64,000 bases of DNA from Ditylenchus dipsaci (lineage: Eukaryota; Nematoda; Chromadorea; Rhabditida; Anguinidae), in contig SADC01001358.1 of assembly GCA_004194705.1 (NCBI GenBank), positions 60,258 through 124,257 on the forward strand, in the 5' to 3' direction. The position numbers and the translations under genes were made by a program. The notes beneath the pieces were generated by a model that did no database searches, was not told the DNA's origin, and saw only the letters and a program-made list of their open reading frames with translations. How positions within the stretch are numbered: position 1 is the stretch's first letter; each line of letters starts with the position of its first letter. Shown in pieces: positions 32,071 to 43,396 of the stretch.

Positions 32071-32780
32071 ATCGGGCAGGAGTAAGATGCGGCAAATCAC
32101 ATGCGACAAATCAAAATTGCGGCAAAATCAGATTGCGGCAAATCAGATTGCGACAATTCAAATTGCGACAATTCAAATTGCGGCAAAATGAAATTGCGGC
32201 AAAATCAAATTGCGACAATTCAAATTGCGGCAAAATCAAATTGCGACAATTCAAATTGCGGCAAATATCAATTGCGGCATAAGTGGGAGGGTCACATTGG
32301 GCTGCTATTGGGTTGATCGTTTTTTTAGGTGTTGTATACATGGTTAGCTATGTTCTAATGTTGAATTTAGTACATTTAGTAGAGCAATTATGGTGCTGGT
32401 CAAGATTCGACACTTTTGCTGTCAAAACAGCACATTATGCTGTTTGATTATTTGCTGATTTTTGTACAGCTAGTCAATTTTTTGGTTTCTAGCAAAATCT
32501 CATCTCACAAACAAGCCTGTTTAGACGGCAGCTTATTGAGACCACATAGTGGTGGCAGATTAAGCATTACTTGGAAGTTTCAAATTTGATTACCGCAATT
32601 TAAATTGTCGCAATTTGAATTGCCGCAATTTGATTTGCCGCAATTTGAATTGTCGCAATTTGAATTGTCGGAATTTCATTTTGCCGCAATTTGAATTGTC
32701 GCAATCTGATTTGCCGCAATCTGATTTTGCCGCAATTTGATTTGTCGCAATGTGATTTGCCGCATCTTACTCCTGCCCAA
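32071..32780. repeat. Fold-back with tandem-phrase arms (AAATTGCGGC)
   Basis: The outer ends are ATCGGGCAGGAGTAAGATGC and ATCTTACTCCTGCCCAACC. The left arm (about 32100-32280) is a run of 15-base units alternating AAATTGCGGCAAAATC and AAATTGCGACAATTC. The right arm (about 32585-32770) is the same run reversed. A 300-base unrelated spacer lies between. Confidence 0.85.
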
Positions 32781-33206
32781 CCATCAACCTCGGTTGAGAA
32801 AATTCTGCGGGAACTTAAATTTTTTAGCCAAACCAAACCAAGTGGTCGTCCACCTGGAGCAAATTTTTTTTTTACTTTTCAGGTTCCAAAACCTGTTTTC
32901 TGCAGTGATTCAGGCATTTGAAGATGGTTCAAAGTAGTAAAACGCCGTTTTCTGGGCTATTTTTTGAGTTTTGGTAAAATCAATTGTACCCAATACTTTA
33001 AAAATACCATTCAACCCTTATTTCACTATTATCAAACCATCTTCAGCATGTGGAACATGAGAAGGGTAAAAATGTTTTGATCCAAGTGGAAGACCACTTG
33101 GTTTTCTTGTAACCGGATGGTCTGGATTTCTGTGTTCTGGACTGATTCGGACACGCTGAAGACGGTTTGATAATAGTAACTAAGGGTTGTGGGGTATTTT
33201 TTTTAG

Positions 33207-33326
33207 TACAGTCGAGTCTCGATTTAACGATCACCCAATTTAACGATCACCCTCGATTTAACGATCACCTGGGTCTGTCCCAAGGGTGATCGGTAAATTG
33301 GGTGATTAATAAATTGATGGACTGTA
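33207..33326. repeat. TACAGTC-ended MITE, copy 5
   Basis: Begins TACAGTCGAGTCTCGATTTA and ends AAATTGATGGACTGTA. The phrase TTTAACGATCACC is repeated three times in the left arm, and GGGTCTGTCCCAAGGGTG is the centre. Confidence 0.8.
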
Positions 33327-33369
33327 TTGGGAAATAATTGATTTTACCAAAACTCGATTTGGCTAAATT

Positions 33370-33533
33370 CTAGTATACACCCTTCACTCAAGTCTGGTAT
33401 ACACCCTTCAGTCAAATTAGCTTGGGGGACCAAGGCGATTTTTTTTTAATTTTTAATTTAAAAAAATTTGCCTTGGTCCTCAAGCTAATTGACTGAAGGG
33501 TGTATACCAGACTTGAGTGAAGGGTGTATACTA
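33370..33533. repeat. Hairpin with TTGCCTTGGTCC core
   Basis: CTAGTATACACCCTTCACTC at 33370 and its exact complement at 33514-33533. The phrase GTATACACCCTTCA occurs twice per arm. The inner arms read GGGGGACCAAGGCGA and TTGCCTTGGTCCTC. Confidence 0.85.
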
Positions 33534-33798
33534 GAACTGCTCCCTCGATTTTACCGAAACTCAAAAAAACACCCGAGAAAACGGCGTTTTACTATATCAA
33601 ACCATCTTCAGCGTGCCCGAATCAGTCCAGAAAACAGGTTTTAGAACATGAAAACAGTAAAGATTTTTCGCACCAAGTAAGACGGCCACTTGGTTGGTTG
33701 TTCAAACTGAAAAAATTAAATTCGCGTGACATTTTCACTGAAAGTGAGAGTGCGAGTGAAAGAAAATCCGCTGATTGAATACGGGACCTTACTGAAAA

Positions 33799-33980
33799 TA
33801 CCGTATTCTCTTAATAGAACGCCACTCTCTATTTGAACGCCACTCTCTAATAGAACGCCACCCTTAGGGCTAAAACTAGGGGCTAAAACATGTTTTATTG
33901 GCATTTTCAACGCAAAGTCTAAAACTTTTTGGAGGCTGAAAAATAGAACGCCATGGCGTTGTATTAGAGAGAATACGGTA
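33799..33980. repeat. TACCGTA-ended MITE, copy 1
   Basis: TACCGTATTCTCTTAATAGA at the left and ATTAGAGAGAATACGGTA at the right. The phrase TAATAGAACGCCAC is repeated three times. About 180 bp. Confidence 0.8.
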
Positions 33981-34039
33981 AGTCTAACTTGCTTTTTTGC
34001 TCAGGTTACTGTCCACGATTTCTGAGTTTGCTATAACTT

Positions 34040-34145
34040 AAGTTAATGTTTTTCGGTGCCGAGTTTTCCGGTGCCGAGTTTTTTCAGTGCCGAGTTTTCG
34101 GTGCCGAGTTTTTCAGTGCCGAGTTTTCGGTGCCGAGTTTTCCCA
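34040..34145. repeat. Tandem phrase tract, GGTGCCGAGTTTT
   Basis: Seven units of about 14 bases, GGTGCCGAGTTTTTCA or shorter. A short inverted relative is at about 31770-31800 (GGTGCCGGAAAGCTCGGCACC...AAAACTCG), so the two may be the arms of one large element spanning 31.77-34.15 kb. Confidence 0.7.
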
Positions 34146-34971
34146 ACTCCGGTAAGAGGTGAATTGGGCTAATATCAAATTAGGACACTATTTTGACAGC
34201 GGATAATTGAAATTTCACCACTGAATACCAGTATTATCAGACCATTTTGTGGTCATCCGAAATTCGGGTACAGTAGAGCTTGGAAATAAGAACGCCGGGT
34301 ACATGTCAGTTCACTCCCTCATCAATTCACTCCCCAGATCAATTCACTCCTGAAACAATTTTGGCTATAGTACACAATCTCGATCGACAAGTTTTGGAAC
34401 CCAAAACGTAAAAATAGGGTATCCAGGTTGAGCTCAGCTAGTTGTACCTAAGTATCGGTACTTAGGTATGTGTGCCGAGGCAGTAGTACCCCAGGTATCT
34501 GATGCTCAGATGGCTTAGGTGAAAAGAGATAGTTAAAGATGAATAGATACAATAAATCACACCAAATGGACGAAAAATAAATTAGATTACACAAACCCCG
34601 ATCGAGTGTAGGCGCGGGACCAGATTAAATAGATTAAATAGACCAGATTAAATCCACACTATGTTGAGGTAGCACTATATCGAGGGTATGGTCTAATGGC
34701 TCATTTATAAACGTTGTCGTTGTCGTCGTCGTTGGAATATTTTTTTATAAAACCCTATTATTCGCCAACGACAATGACGACCTATTTATAAAAATACAAC
34801 GACAACGCCAACAACAACGACTCGCCAACGACAACGAATTTTTTCATTCAAAATTGGACAAATTTCGCGGTGCGTAGTCGTTTGAGTTATGGCGTGCAAA
34901 GGGCACAAAGTAACTCAAACGACTTATTATGGACGTTGAGTTACTTTGTGCCCTTTTGCACAAAGTAACTA

Positions 34972-35338
34972 AAACGTCTTAAAATTTATTTTTGCGATAT
35001 TTGTTTTTTCGATTTCTTTTTTCTCTTTCCTTACTCTTTGCAAATGTCTATGTCTTCTCCAGATGTCTTCTTCCTTGACCGATAAAAATACTGCTGGTCC
35101 TGAACCAATCAAACCTATTCCTATGTACTGTTTCGGGAATTTTCTGTGCAAAGTTTCGCAAACTTTTCAGTTCTGATGTAATTGCGAATGTCTCAGTTTT
35201 AGCTTGATCCTCTGTATTGTTGAAATCATCTTTCAACATGTTTGATTGAGTGAAATTCCTGAACACCTTAATTCCACTTCTTAGGTACCTAAAAAATTGT
35301 TCAAAGTGAATGGAGATGAAAGATAAATTTGCTGGCAT
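34972..35338 (-). CDS. Unidentified coding-like frame in left arm
   Basis: Minus-strand frame with NMLKDDFNNTEDQAKTETFA then ITSELKSLRNFAQKIPE. After a one-base shift it continues YIGIGLIGSGPA and a lysine- and arginine-rich end. The second half recurs in the right arm (38357-38578, plus strand) with conservative differences such as SGPAVFL to QDQQYFY that follow base changes. No family recognised. Conservation between the arms may come from arm homogenisation and not from selection. Confidence 0.3.
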
Positions 35339-36301
35339 TAGTTATCTACCACCTGTGTTAAGGTTTCAAATCACAAATTGAACGTCGTTTTATTCCAGGG
35401 TTCCAGCAAGGAGGTGGTGTGATACCGACTGTTGAAAAGTTTCCTATCTCGGTAGGCAGCCTTTTCTGGATCTTGTGAACCAGCTCTCCTATTCACCAAA
35501 AATCGTCATCATTGTTCCAATTGTTGTTGTATATCCATTGAATAATTTTTTTTGGTTGTCAAAATCATTATTCTGTAACTTATCTATTTTGAAAAGGGTT
35601 ACTATAATTCGGTACAAGTCGTACAAAATATGAGTCGGTACAATTATAACCTGGTACACTTTTTCAAATTTTATGGCCGTTGTCCACAATCTTAATACTA
35701 CCATTTGCGGAATACCGGCTCTTATTCACTTAGGAGGGACCGCAGACTTTTTTATTTCTATCATTGTGATGAAGAGTGTGCTGGCTGCGAAGTGGTCAAC
35801 CTTTGGCAGGTACTTAAAAATATACCCGTTACCTGAAAACTAGCCAGGATTACATAAAGACAGGATGGTTTTATTCGGTACGTGTCATTTGTTCCCGGCG
35901 CCGTTTGTTCCCGGGGACCGTTTGTTCCCGGCCTATATAAAAGGGAGTTTGTTCCCGGCATATATAAAATGACCGTTTGTTCCCGGATCGTATAAAAGGG
36001 ACACTTGTTCCCGCATGTGAAAATGGCCATTTGTTCCCGGTGGCCGTTTGTTCCCGGCTCTTACTGTACGCCTAGTATAATAGAAACAATTACGTCTATG
36101 ACTTTTGTGTCCAACTCATATATTAAGGACAACTGTGTCCGACTTGTGAGTTTTGTGATTTTCAAGATGCACTTATCTTGCTGTAACTAATTTTATTGGT
36201 GTTTTTTTATATAGAACAGCAAATCGAAACAATAACATAACAACGGAAAAAAATTCTATTGATCCATCACGAAATTGTGAGCCAGTCCCGAAGGTACTCA
36301 A

Positions 36302-36575
36302 TCAGGTTAGTTTGTCGATAGCGCTCAACTTTGCCCAAGATTCTGGCATCAGCTCTCTATGGATTCTTCTTTTTCTTGGAGCCGCTATTCCTGCCAAATA
36401 TTGTTCATAGTCGAAATCATGTGTGCGCTGAATCCTCTTCAAATCTGCCAAGAAGTCGACCGACGGTGGGATGTTCCACTCCCAGAGCATCCTGCGAATA
36501 ACATGTGTCTGAAAGCCAGTGCACTCATGACCCATCGAGTAAAAGTGGAGCCATCGAAAAAAAAAATTATTATTA
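36302..36575 (-). CDS. Unidentified ORF inside inner fold-back
   Basis: Minus-strand reading, with text such as HECTGFQTHVIRRMLWEWNI, PPSVDFLADLKRIQRTHDFD and YEQYLAGIAAPRKRRIHREL, then a stop at about 36302. The composition is protein-like: mixed charged and hydrophobic residues, several W and H, no low complexity. I do not recognise the family. It may be the end of a second captured gene, since it follows the MSH4-like segment after an A/T run that could be an intron. Confidence 0.4.
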
Positions 36576-36589
36576 CTTGGTAGAACTGA

Positions 36590-37250
36590 AGCATCTACAT
36601 TGGAAGACTCTTGAACACCTAACTGCTTAACCAGATCTATTCCTCGAGAATCGTTGAAGAAACGGCGTTGAATGGACGTTACACTCTCTCTCCACACAAA
36701 GTTACGAATGAAATCCACCAAACTTATCCGCTCCTTAAAAGTCTATTTATCAAGACTGACGATCACAACAAGCAAAAGACAAACCAGCGCACTTGTCTCG
36801 CTGAAACTTCTGGAGAATGACCTGGAAGGAAGAACGTTATTCAGTTAGTATGTCACAATCGCAGATCACTGACCTCAACCGGTTCGTGAATAGAAAGGCA
36901 GACCTTCAGAAGAATGTAGGAGCTGGTATCGACAAACTGACAAAGATTCAATTCCGAGTGTCGCAGATCCATGCAAGCCATGCCGATTTGACCACGATCG
37001 TTTCCTATAAGAAGATAATAATCTCCAAGTATTCGCAGATGCGATCGAAAAGAATACCGCGTCCTTCAATCATTGCCAAAATTTGAATCCTCCACCTGCA
37101 ATCCTCCACTCGACGAGCCTACAACTGGAATTTGGTTCCTGATCCGAATTCTCCTCACCTGCTTACGAACGGCACTCTGGGAAGACTGGAAGCCACAGCA
37201 ATAGGAGTAGACTGGAGTTCATGATTAAGCAGCTGCTGTGGCTTCTAAAA
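36590..37250 (-). pseudogene. msh4: MSH4-like exon fragments captured in a transposon
   Basis: MSH4 is a meiosis-specific MutS homologue acting with MSH5 at crossovers. Minus strand: RIQILAMIEGRG splices (GTATTC...TTATAG, about 50 bases) to RGQIGMACMDLRHSELNLCQ FVDTS, ending at IHEPVE and a GTCAGT donor near 36866. Further on (36720-36600) is VTSIQRRFFNDSRGIDLVKQ L. These match the conserved EGRG-x-x-RG-x-IGMAS-x-DL and FTT-x-QRKYFNETKGLEYI-x-QL regions of MSH4, recalled from memory. Stops separate the two blocks, and the core and ATPase domains are missing. Introns are preserved, so capture was at the DNA level. The native gene would have to lie elsewhere. Confidence 0.6.
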
Positions 37251-38059
37251 CAAGGTGTTCATAACAAAAAGGCTATAATGACATACCTCACGCGTTTCGA
37301 CTGATCCTTGCTTGATATTAGCTTTGACCTTGCTCACTGTGACGGCATCGGATCAAATTTTATGATTGTGCGGATAGATTGAGTGATGCGGAATAAACTT
37401 GAGAAAGAGATTTGAGGCACAAGCGTGTGTAGTCGAGCCTTGCACTTTGCACCATTCCCACCATACGTTTTATCACACTCCAATACTGCTTTGTTCCATG
37501 TTCATTTTTTCTGATGCTTCATGAATCGAAAACCATGATGTATGCATATCATTTCTCTTCGATGACTGACCATCGAAATAATATTCTCAAACACACAAAA
37601 TATATTCTCAATTCGAGACAATGGTCAGCTTACATCGTTTTGAGCGACAACTTGTTGGTTTTGATCAATGCGGGCAAGAACATTAGCAATAAAATCAAAA
37701 TCCATAACAAACTGAAATATTTGTAAATATTAACAAGGAACTTCGGACCATAAACAGGTGAAAAACAACAAAAGTAACAAGGAAAATCAGAAAACCGAAA
37801 GATAGAGCAGGACTCGGGGACAATTGTCGCTTTTGTAAGAGCCGGGAACAAACGGCCACCGGGAAAAAATGGCCATTTTTCAAATGCCGGAACAGTGTCC
37901 CTTTTATACGATCCGGGAACAAACGGTCATTTTATATATGCCGGGAACAAACGTCCCTTTTATATAGGCGGGGAACAAACGGTCCCCGGAACAAACGGCG
38001 CCGGGAACAAATGTCCGTGTCCGGGTTTTATTTCATCAGCGCAAATGCCAAACAACGAG

Positions 38060-38185
38060 ACAATGCAAACAAGACAATGCCACCACCATTTCGAGGCTGA
38101 GGGCATTCGCAAGACATGTGTCCAGGCTTGCTGCAGTTGCAGCACGATGAACCACCTGAAAACAGTTGGAATTAGTTCGATGGCA
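38060..38185 (-). CDS. CCHC zinc-knuckle segment
   Basis: A minus-strand frame reads CCNCSKPGHMSCECPQPRN, fitting C-x2-C-x4-H-x4-C, the retroviral-type zinc knuckle also found in several transposon proteins and RNA-binding proteins. It lies between the inner and outer fold-back arms. No neighbouring domain is visible, so it could be a relic of the mobilising protein or another captured exon. Confidence 0.4.
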
Positions 38186-38999
38186 AGAAAACGCAGAGAA
38201 CACAACACCTTTTTATTGATCTTCGAGAGCTTGATGCGCAAAAACTTCAACAACTAAAAACTGGTAGAATTCACGGGCAATCAGTGCAAACATTGTTTTG
38301 ACAGGTGAAATTAGTGCAGTCTGCACGCTCATCAGGATGAGACCTTTGGCATATAAATGTTTGCGAATATATCAGAACTGAAAAGTTTGCGAAACTTTGC
38401 ACAGAAAATTCCCGAACAGTACATAGGAATAGGTTTGATTGGTCAGGATCAGCAGTATTTTTATCGGTCAAGAAGAAAGACATCTGGAGAAGACATAGAC
38501 ATTTGCAAAGAAGTAAGGAAGAGAAAAAGAAATCGAAAACAAACAAATATCGCAAAAATAATTTTTAAGACGTTTTAGTTACTTTGTGCAAAAGGCACAA
38601 AGTAACTCAAACGTCCATAATAAGTCGTTTGAGTTACTTTGTGCCTTTTGCACGCCATAACTCAAACGACTACGCACCGCGAAATTTGTCCAATTTTGAA
38701 TGAAAAATTTCGTTGTCGTTGGCGAGTCGTTGTTGTTGGCGTTGTCGTTGTAATTTTTTATAAAGTAGGTCGTCATTGTCGTTGGCGAATAATAGGGTTT
38801 TATAAAAAAAATATTCCAACGACGACGACACGACAACGTTTATAAATGAGCCATTAGACACCCTCGATATAGTTCTACCTCAACGTGTGGATTTAATCTG
38901 TCTATTTAATCTATTTAATCTGGTCCCCGCGCCTACACTCTATCGGGGTTTGACTAATTAGGGAAAACGAATAAGCTGCCAAAAATACAAAATACCAAA

Positions 39000-40500
39000 A
39001 AAAAAATACAAAATACAATTCATTTTTTAAAATTCAAAAACATACAAAATTTGACTGGAAATTTTGTATGTGTTTTGTATGAGTTTTGTATGCCTTTTGT
39101 ACGACTTTGTATGACCCTTGTTTGTAATCGTATTCCTCCATCTCCTTGCTAAAATATTGCACATTTATAACTAGTGACAGAAAGGGGCGGGGCCCGATCG
39201 GTGCCCGCCCTGCCCGAGCCGATTTTGGGCCAAAACCCCGACCCGCAACCCCGCCCGAAGTTTCTGAAAACCCCGACCCCGAATTTTGTAAGGAACGCCA
39301 ATTTTCAATTCTCGAGGGCCGTTTGTATCAAGGAAGATCCAAATAAGACTGTTTTATTCGATTTTCCAATTACATTTGTTTGATTTGTTGTTTTTTGTCT
39401 TCAGGATGTTTTGTGCGAAGTTTTTGTTACTTACGTCAGTTATTTAAGATGAGCATTATATGGAATATCAACTAGTTCACAAAGCTTCTAAATCTGAAAG
39501 CGAGATGCAATCATTGCGAGAATACGATCAAGATGTCTGGTGTACAACCTAAAGCTCTGGAAGTTGACACGAGATGGAATTCTACTTTCTACAATGTGGC
39601 TGAACTCTCGTGGAGCAACAGAAAGCTTTGGAAATCTATCTTACTCGATGGACAAGAGGATTTGAATTTGGAGCCAGACGAATGGGTGACAGTCAAAAAA
39701 TTAGTGGAGCTTCTTGATCCAATGGAAGCAGCGTCTATGCAGATGTGCCAGCGGGATGACCGATTCATTCATTTCCGATTGCAAGAGGTTGTCCAAGGAT
39801 GTACACCAATAAGACCAGGAACTGCAGGTGATTTGCGCAGTTTGATGCATTTGCTTGATAAAAGTTTAATGTGGAGTATGATAGGTAGGTGCTTAGTACC
39901 TTTTGTTTTTTTGCGGTTATCTTTGTGCACTAGAATTCACGGCATAGCATGTTTCTGGATCCTTGATTTAAGATCGGATTGCCAACCAAAAAGTTGAATT
40001 CCATGCCAACTTGTTATCGTGGATCAAAAGGAGTATGCGCCAGATGAATTCAGATGGTTTGATGAGCAGGTGAATAGTTTTGCAGTATATCATTAATATT
40101 TCAGTTCAGAAATTCACACGCTTCTGCCGAAGCGCCACTAGTCTTTTTTCGACGAACACATTCAAATGTTTGATGACAGTGCCAGCGATGAAATACTTAG
40201 TAGATGCCGCAATGATGGGAAGTGTGGGCATACAACAAACTTAAGTGCATCGGTTTGGAGGAGGATCCTCTCTTTTTGGGAAGGTAAAAAAATGCCCTAA
40301 GAATTAATATTTTAACAGCAAATGCTTCAGTCAAATGAAACAGTCTATCCTGTCCATGCCAAAACTTGCCCGTCGTTTCTCACTGCGCAGCTACAAGCCA
40401 TGGGGAGCGAGCACTGTCTCTGTCGCTGGAGATGTTTGTGATTACAGAAGAATCAATCTCTCACTGAGAAAGCTGAGATGCTATTTCACGTTTTTTCAAA
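39000..40500 (+). pseudogene. Decayed hAT element, related to the palindromic copy
   Basis: The 5' end (39000-39125) carries TACAAAATTTGACTGGAAAT and TTTTGTATGTGTTTTGTATG, the same subterminal style as the double hAT. Coding remnants: VDTRWNSTFYNVAELSWSNR, EWVTVKKLVELLDPMEAASM, FRLQEVVQGCTPIRPG (39560-39830), and near 40340-40480 the C-terminal dimerisation region as KLARRFSL and SVAGDVCDYRRINLSLRKL in shifted frames. Frame breaks and missing parts make it inactive. A GC-rich CCCCGACCC tract at 39180-39290 interrupts it. Confidence 0.72.
39180..39295. repeat. GC-rich phrase tract
   Basis: Repeats of roughly AAACCCCGACCC and CCCGCCC (ggggcggggcccgatcgg, gcccgccctgcccgagcc, aaccccgcccgaag). 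Base composition is strongly different from the AT-rich flanks. Confidence 0.6.
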
Positions 40501-43212
40501 ACTATTTCACGTTTCACGTTTATTCAAAAACGTGAAACTTGTCGCCACTAGAACACCCGCATTTTAACGCCGGATGTGTTCACATGGTCGTTTGCTTATA
40601 AACTGCTCTTAAAATTGAAAATTATGTCAAAATCAATTCCTCTCAGACAGATAATATTCAAATATTTAATTCTCGCACGTTTGAATAATTATTTCTTGAG
40701 AGGGATTGAATTTTGACGAATGAATTTCAATTTGTAAGAGCAGTTTTTAAGCAAATCGCCATGCTGAACACGAATAGGCGTCAAATGCGGTCTTTTAGTG
40801 AACGAACAAGTTTCATCAGTTTTTGAATAATTATTAGTTTTTTTAAACTGTCGCATAACATCTAAAGAGTTTTTTTTAACTTCAAAGCATTTTTTGGTGG
40901 CAAGTTTAAATTTCTCTCTTCAATGAATGTGGCTTTTGCTGAACAAACGGCTCTTCATCTAGAATTTATTGCATTTGTCATGTGAAAAAATAGTTAAAAA
41001 GATATAAGTATCAAAAAGTGAATTGTTTTTTCCAAAAATGGGTATTGAAAATGGGTATTGGAATTAACTTTTGTGATTGGATAATGAAAATGGATATGGA
41101 ACATACCAGAAGACTCGTTTATGTGCTAAATTGCAGGCTTCGCAAAATTCGGAAAAAAAATTCTCTGCAAATTCGGTGTCATTCGATTGCCTAGAGTGTT
41201 CGCTTTCGAATAAAAAAGATCTAGTCAAAATCTTGAAAACTAAAAAGTTACGGCCAAAACAAGTAGGGGAGAAACGATTGGCATACCCTGTATTTCGATA
41301 TTTGTGATTATAATTGAAGAAAATAGTTGTTAGTCCCTCTATTTATTTTAAAAAAAAATACTAACTTCTGGAAATTTAGAGCATAGATATTTGTGGTGAA
41401 CTTATTTGGCCTAACGAATACATGATAATTAAAGCGAATGCTCATGCTTTTTTTAACAGAATAAGTTTAAGAGACTCTTAAAAAGACTCTTATTTTATCG
41501 CATGATTTTATGGACCTTAATATCGTGCACTTAAACACGAATCGCCGGGATGTATCTTCTGCTTTGAACATTTGTAATTTGGATGGAACTTGTCTGATGC
41601 TTTCTTCTCTAGTTTATACTTTGAATTCAATAATTTACATTACTCGGGAATGCTTAAAGTTGCGTAGTGTTAAGAAATTAAACTTCAGCCAAGTCAATTA
41701 CGCAGAGATTGAATTGCTTTTATAGTGTCAGTAACATTCTATTTTTGTCAAAATGCACTAGGGTTTTCAAAAACTTATGTCATCTTTCAAATTTCTTTTG
41801 ATTAACCGAATTTTAATTTTTTTAAATTACCGATTTATTTGAATGGAGCGGATGACTCACATGTAAAACGAACAATTAGATTCCTGCTAACTCACTTTTT
41901 TAAAGAATAATGAAAATATTGTTCAGGCTAGTGAGATCAAAACTATCAGTCAAGACCATATTTTTTCTCTTGCGTGGTGACTGCGCCCTCCTTCGCCATC
42001 TCACTTTTTTCATCGCCGTCATGCATTTTCACCACACTGTTTTAGAATCGCTTTTTTGACGCCACTGAAATATTGTTTTTTTTAGAATTTTAAATCAAAT
42101 TGACGGTACTAGAATAATTTTTAAATTTAACGTCGAATAGAAGGATACACCCAAATTTCGATATAACGAGAAGAGAGAGTCACTGTATCAATATTAATAA
42201 TGAAAATTTGCAAAAAATGGAAAAATAGACAATGTGCATTGATGGGCTTGAAAACCACATTCTTATGTTTTTTCTTCGCATTTATTTCAGGTCTACCACT
42301 GCACCATCTAACACGAGTTAAAAAGCAGAAGTAAATGTAAAGGTCCTATCTAGGGTTGTTATCCAGTACAACCTGAGCAGCATATATTCTAAAATGGTTC
42401 TTGCGCGGTGACTACGCCGTCCTTCGCCGTAGAAAGAGTGATTTGGTTGCGAAAAGTCGAGAATATTCTCTAAATTTTTTTCACAGCCTCATTTTAACTC
42501 GCAAACATTTCTTTTACACAAAACTATTGACTGATCTTTACAAAATGCAAAATGAATGAATTTCTCAACAATGCAGAAAATTAAAATTTAAGAGGACAAA
42601 ACTTTATTTATTCAATAAGAAGGCCATTAACTATAGAATACCAAAGCTTTTAAGATGTCTATAAGAGAAAACTTAGGACATGAGAAGAAGTTTGCCCATA
42701 CACACAACTTAAGTTCACTAAGCAAGTTGTTATTTGTTGGGAAAACAAATAGAAGAAAATAAGTGCATATTTAGAGTCCAATAAATTCGTATTTCAGAAA
42801 TTTTGGTGAAGAATTGTTGTATTCAACCTCAATAATTGAATTTCAGAAGAATAAACGTAAGATCCATGAATATTTTCTAATTGGAAAGTTAGGCAGCATA
42901 TTTGCTTGCACAGAACTAATTTTAACATTTTGGTGCGAAGAATATTGACTAGTAAATATGGATTCAGGTAAATGATTTTTATCTTACTTATAAGCTAATG
43001 TCTAAAAATGCGATTGCTTTTTTTATTATTTTGTATAAAAAATGTATTGCTCAACCATCTTCCGCAGCGCAGCATTTGGAAAATTTTGAAGTGGCATATT
43101 TCTCACTTGAACATGTTAAAGCCTTTTTAAATTAGCAACTGGGGCAGGACAAATACACGTTTTTTTAAATACACGATATTAATGCAAAGGTTTTGGATAC
43201 ATTTCATACACA

Positions 43213-43396
43213 TACAGTCAAACCTCGAGGGACCTTTAGGGACCGACAAAAATGTTCGTTATATCAAGGGTTTGTTATATCGAGAGTATACTGTAAGTCA
43301 TATTCTTTTATCTACGGCCAAATAGGCATCGAAAAAAGGCTCGTTATATCGAAGGTTTTGTTGTATCGAGGTTCGTTACATCAAGGTTTAACTGTA
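43213..43396. repeat. TACAGTC-ended MITE, copy 6
   Basis: TACAGTCAAACCTCGAGGGA at the left and CATCAAGGTTTAACTGTA at the right. The phrase GTTATATCGA recurs, with TAGGGACCGACAAA near the left end. Confidence 0.78.

Larger units (their letters stand above)
32812..33712. repeat. Fold-back with three elements inserted
   Basis: AAACCTGTTTTCTGCAGTGA near 32890 and AAAACGCCGTTTTCTGGGC near 32940 have complements near 33625 and 33575. Inside lie a partial direct copy (33040-33200), a TACAGTC MITE (33207-33326) and a perfect hairpin (33370-33533). The layering gives an insertion order: the outer element is oldest. Confidence 0.65.
35874..38030. mobile_element. Inner fold-back with GTTTGTTCCCGG phrase arms
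   Basis: The left arm (35874-36062) is built of about eight units such as CCGTTTGTTCCCGG separated by TATATAAAA-type spacers. The right arm (37836-38030) is its complement with CCGGGAACAAACGG units. Between the arms lie MSH4-like exons and an unidentified ORF on the minus strand. The element is nested inside the 34593-38952 element. Confidence 0.82.
34593..38952. mobile_element. 4.4-kb long-arm inverted-repeat element
   Basis: The outer ends are ACAAACCCCGATCGAGTGTA and TACACTCTATCGGGGTTTG. The arms are about 600 bases each (34593-35190 and 38350-38952) and include TGGCTCATTTATAAACG, runs of CAACGACAACG, and GTCGTTTGAGTTA. Each arm also carries a coding-like segment (ELKSLRNFAQKIPE followed by YIGIGLIG) that runs inward to outward. 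The interior contains a second fold-back (35874-38030) with gene-derived sequence. No transposase was recognised, so it is probably non-autonomous or of an unfamiliar type. Confidence 0.78.

Noticed and set aside
32101..32341. Repetitive protein-like frames with NCDNSNCGK and CRNLNCRN units
   Set aside because: Products of a 15-base tandem phrase in a fold-back arm; open because the unit length is a multiple of three without stops.
31345..32780. Possible CRISPR-like array because of regular short repeats
   Set aside because: Units are contiguous, degenerate and mirrored, there are no unique spacers of constant length, and the host is clearly eukaryotic.
38060..38185. Assigning the zinc-knuckle segment to a retrotransposon gag
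   Set aside because: Only the knuckle is visible; no protease, reverse transcriptase or long terminal repeats lie nearby, so it is listed as a segment only.
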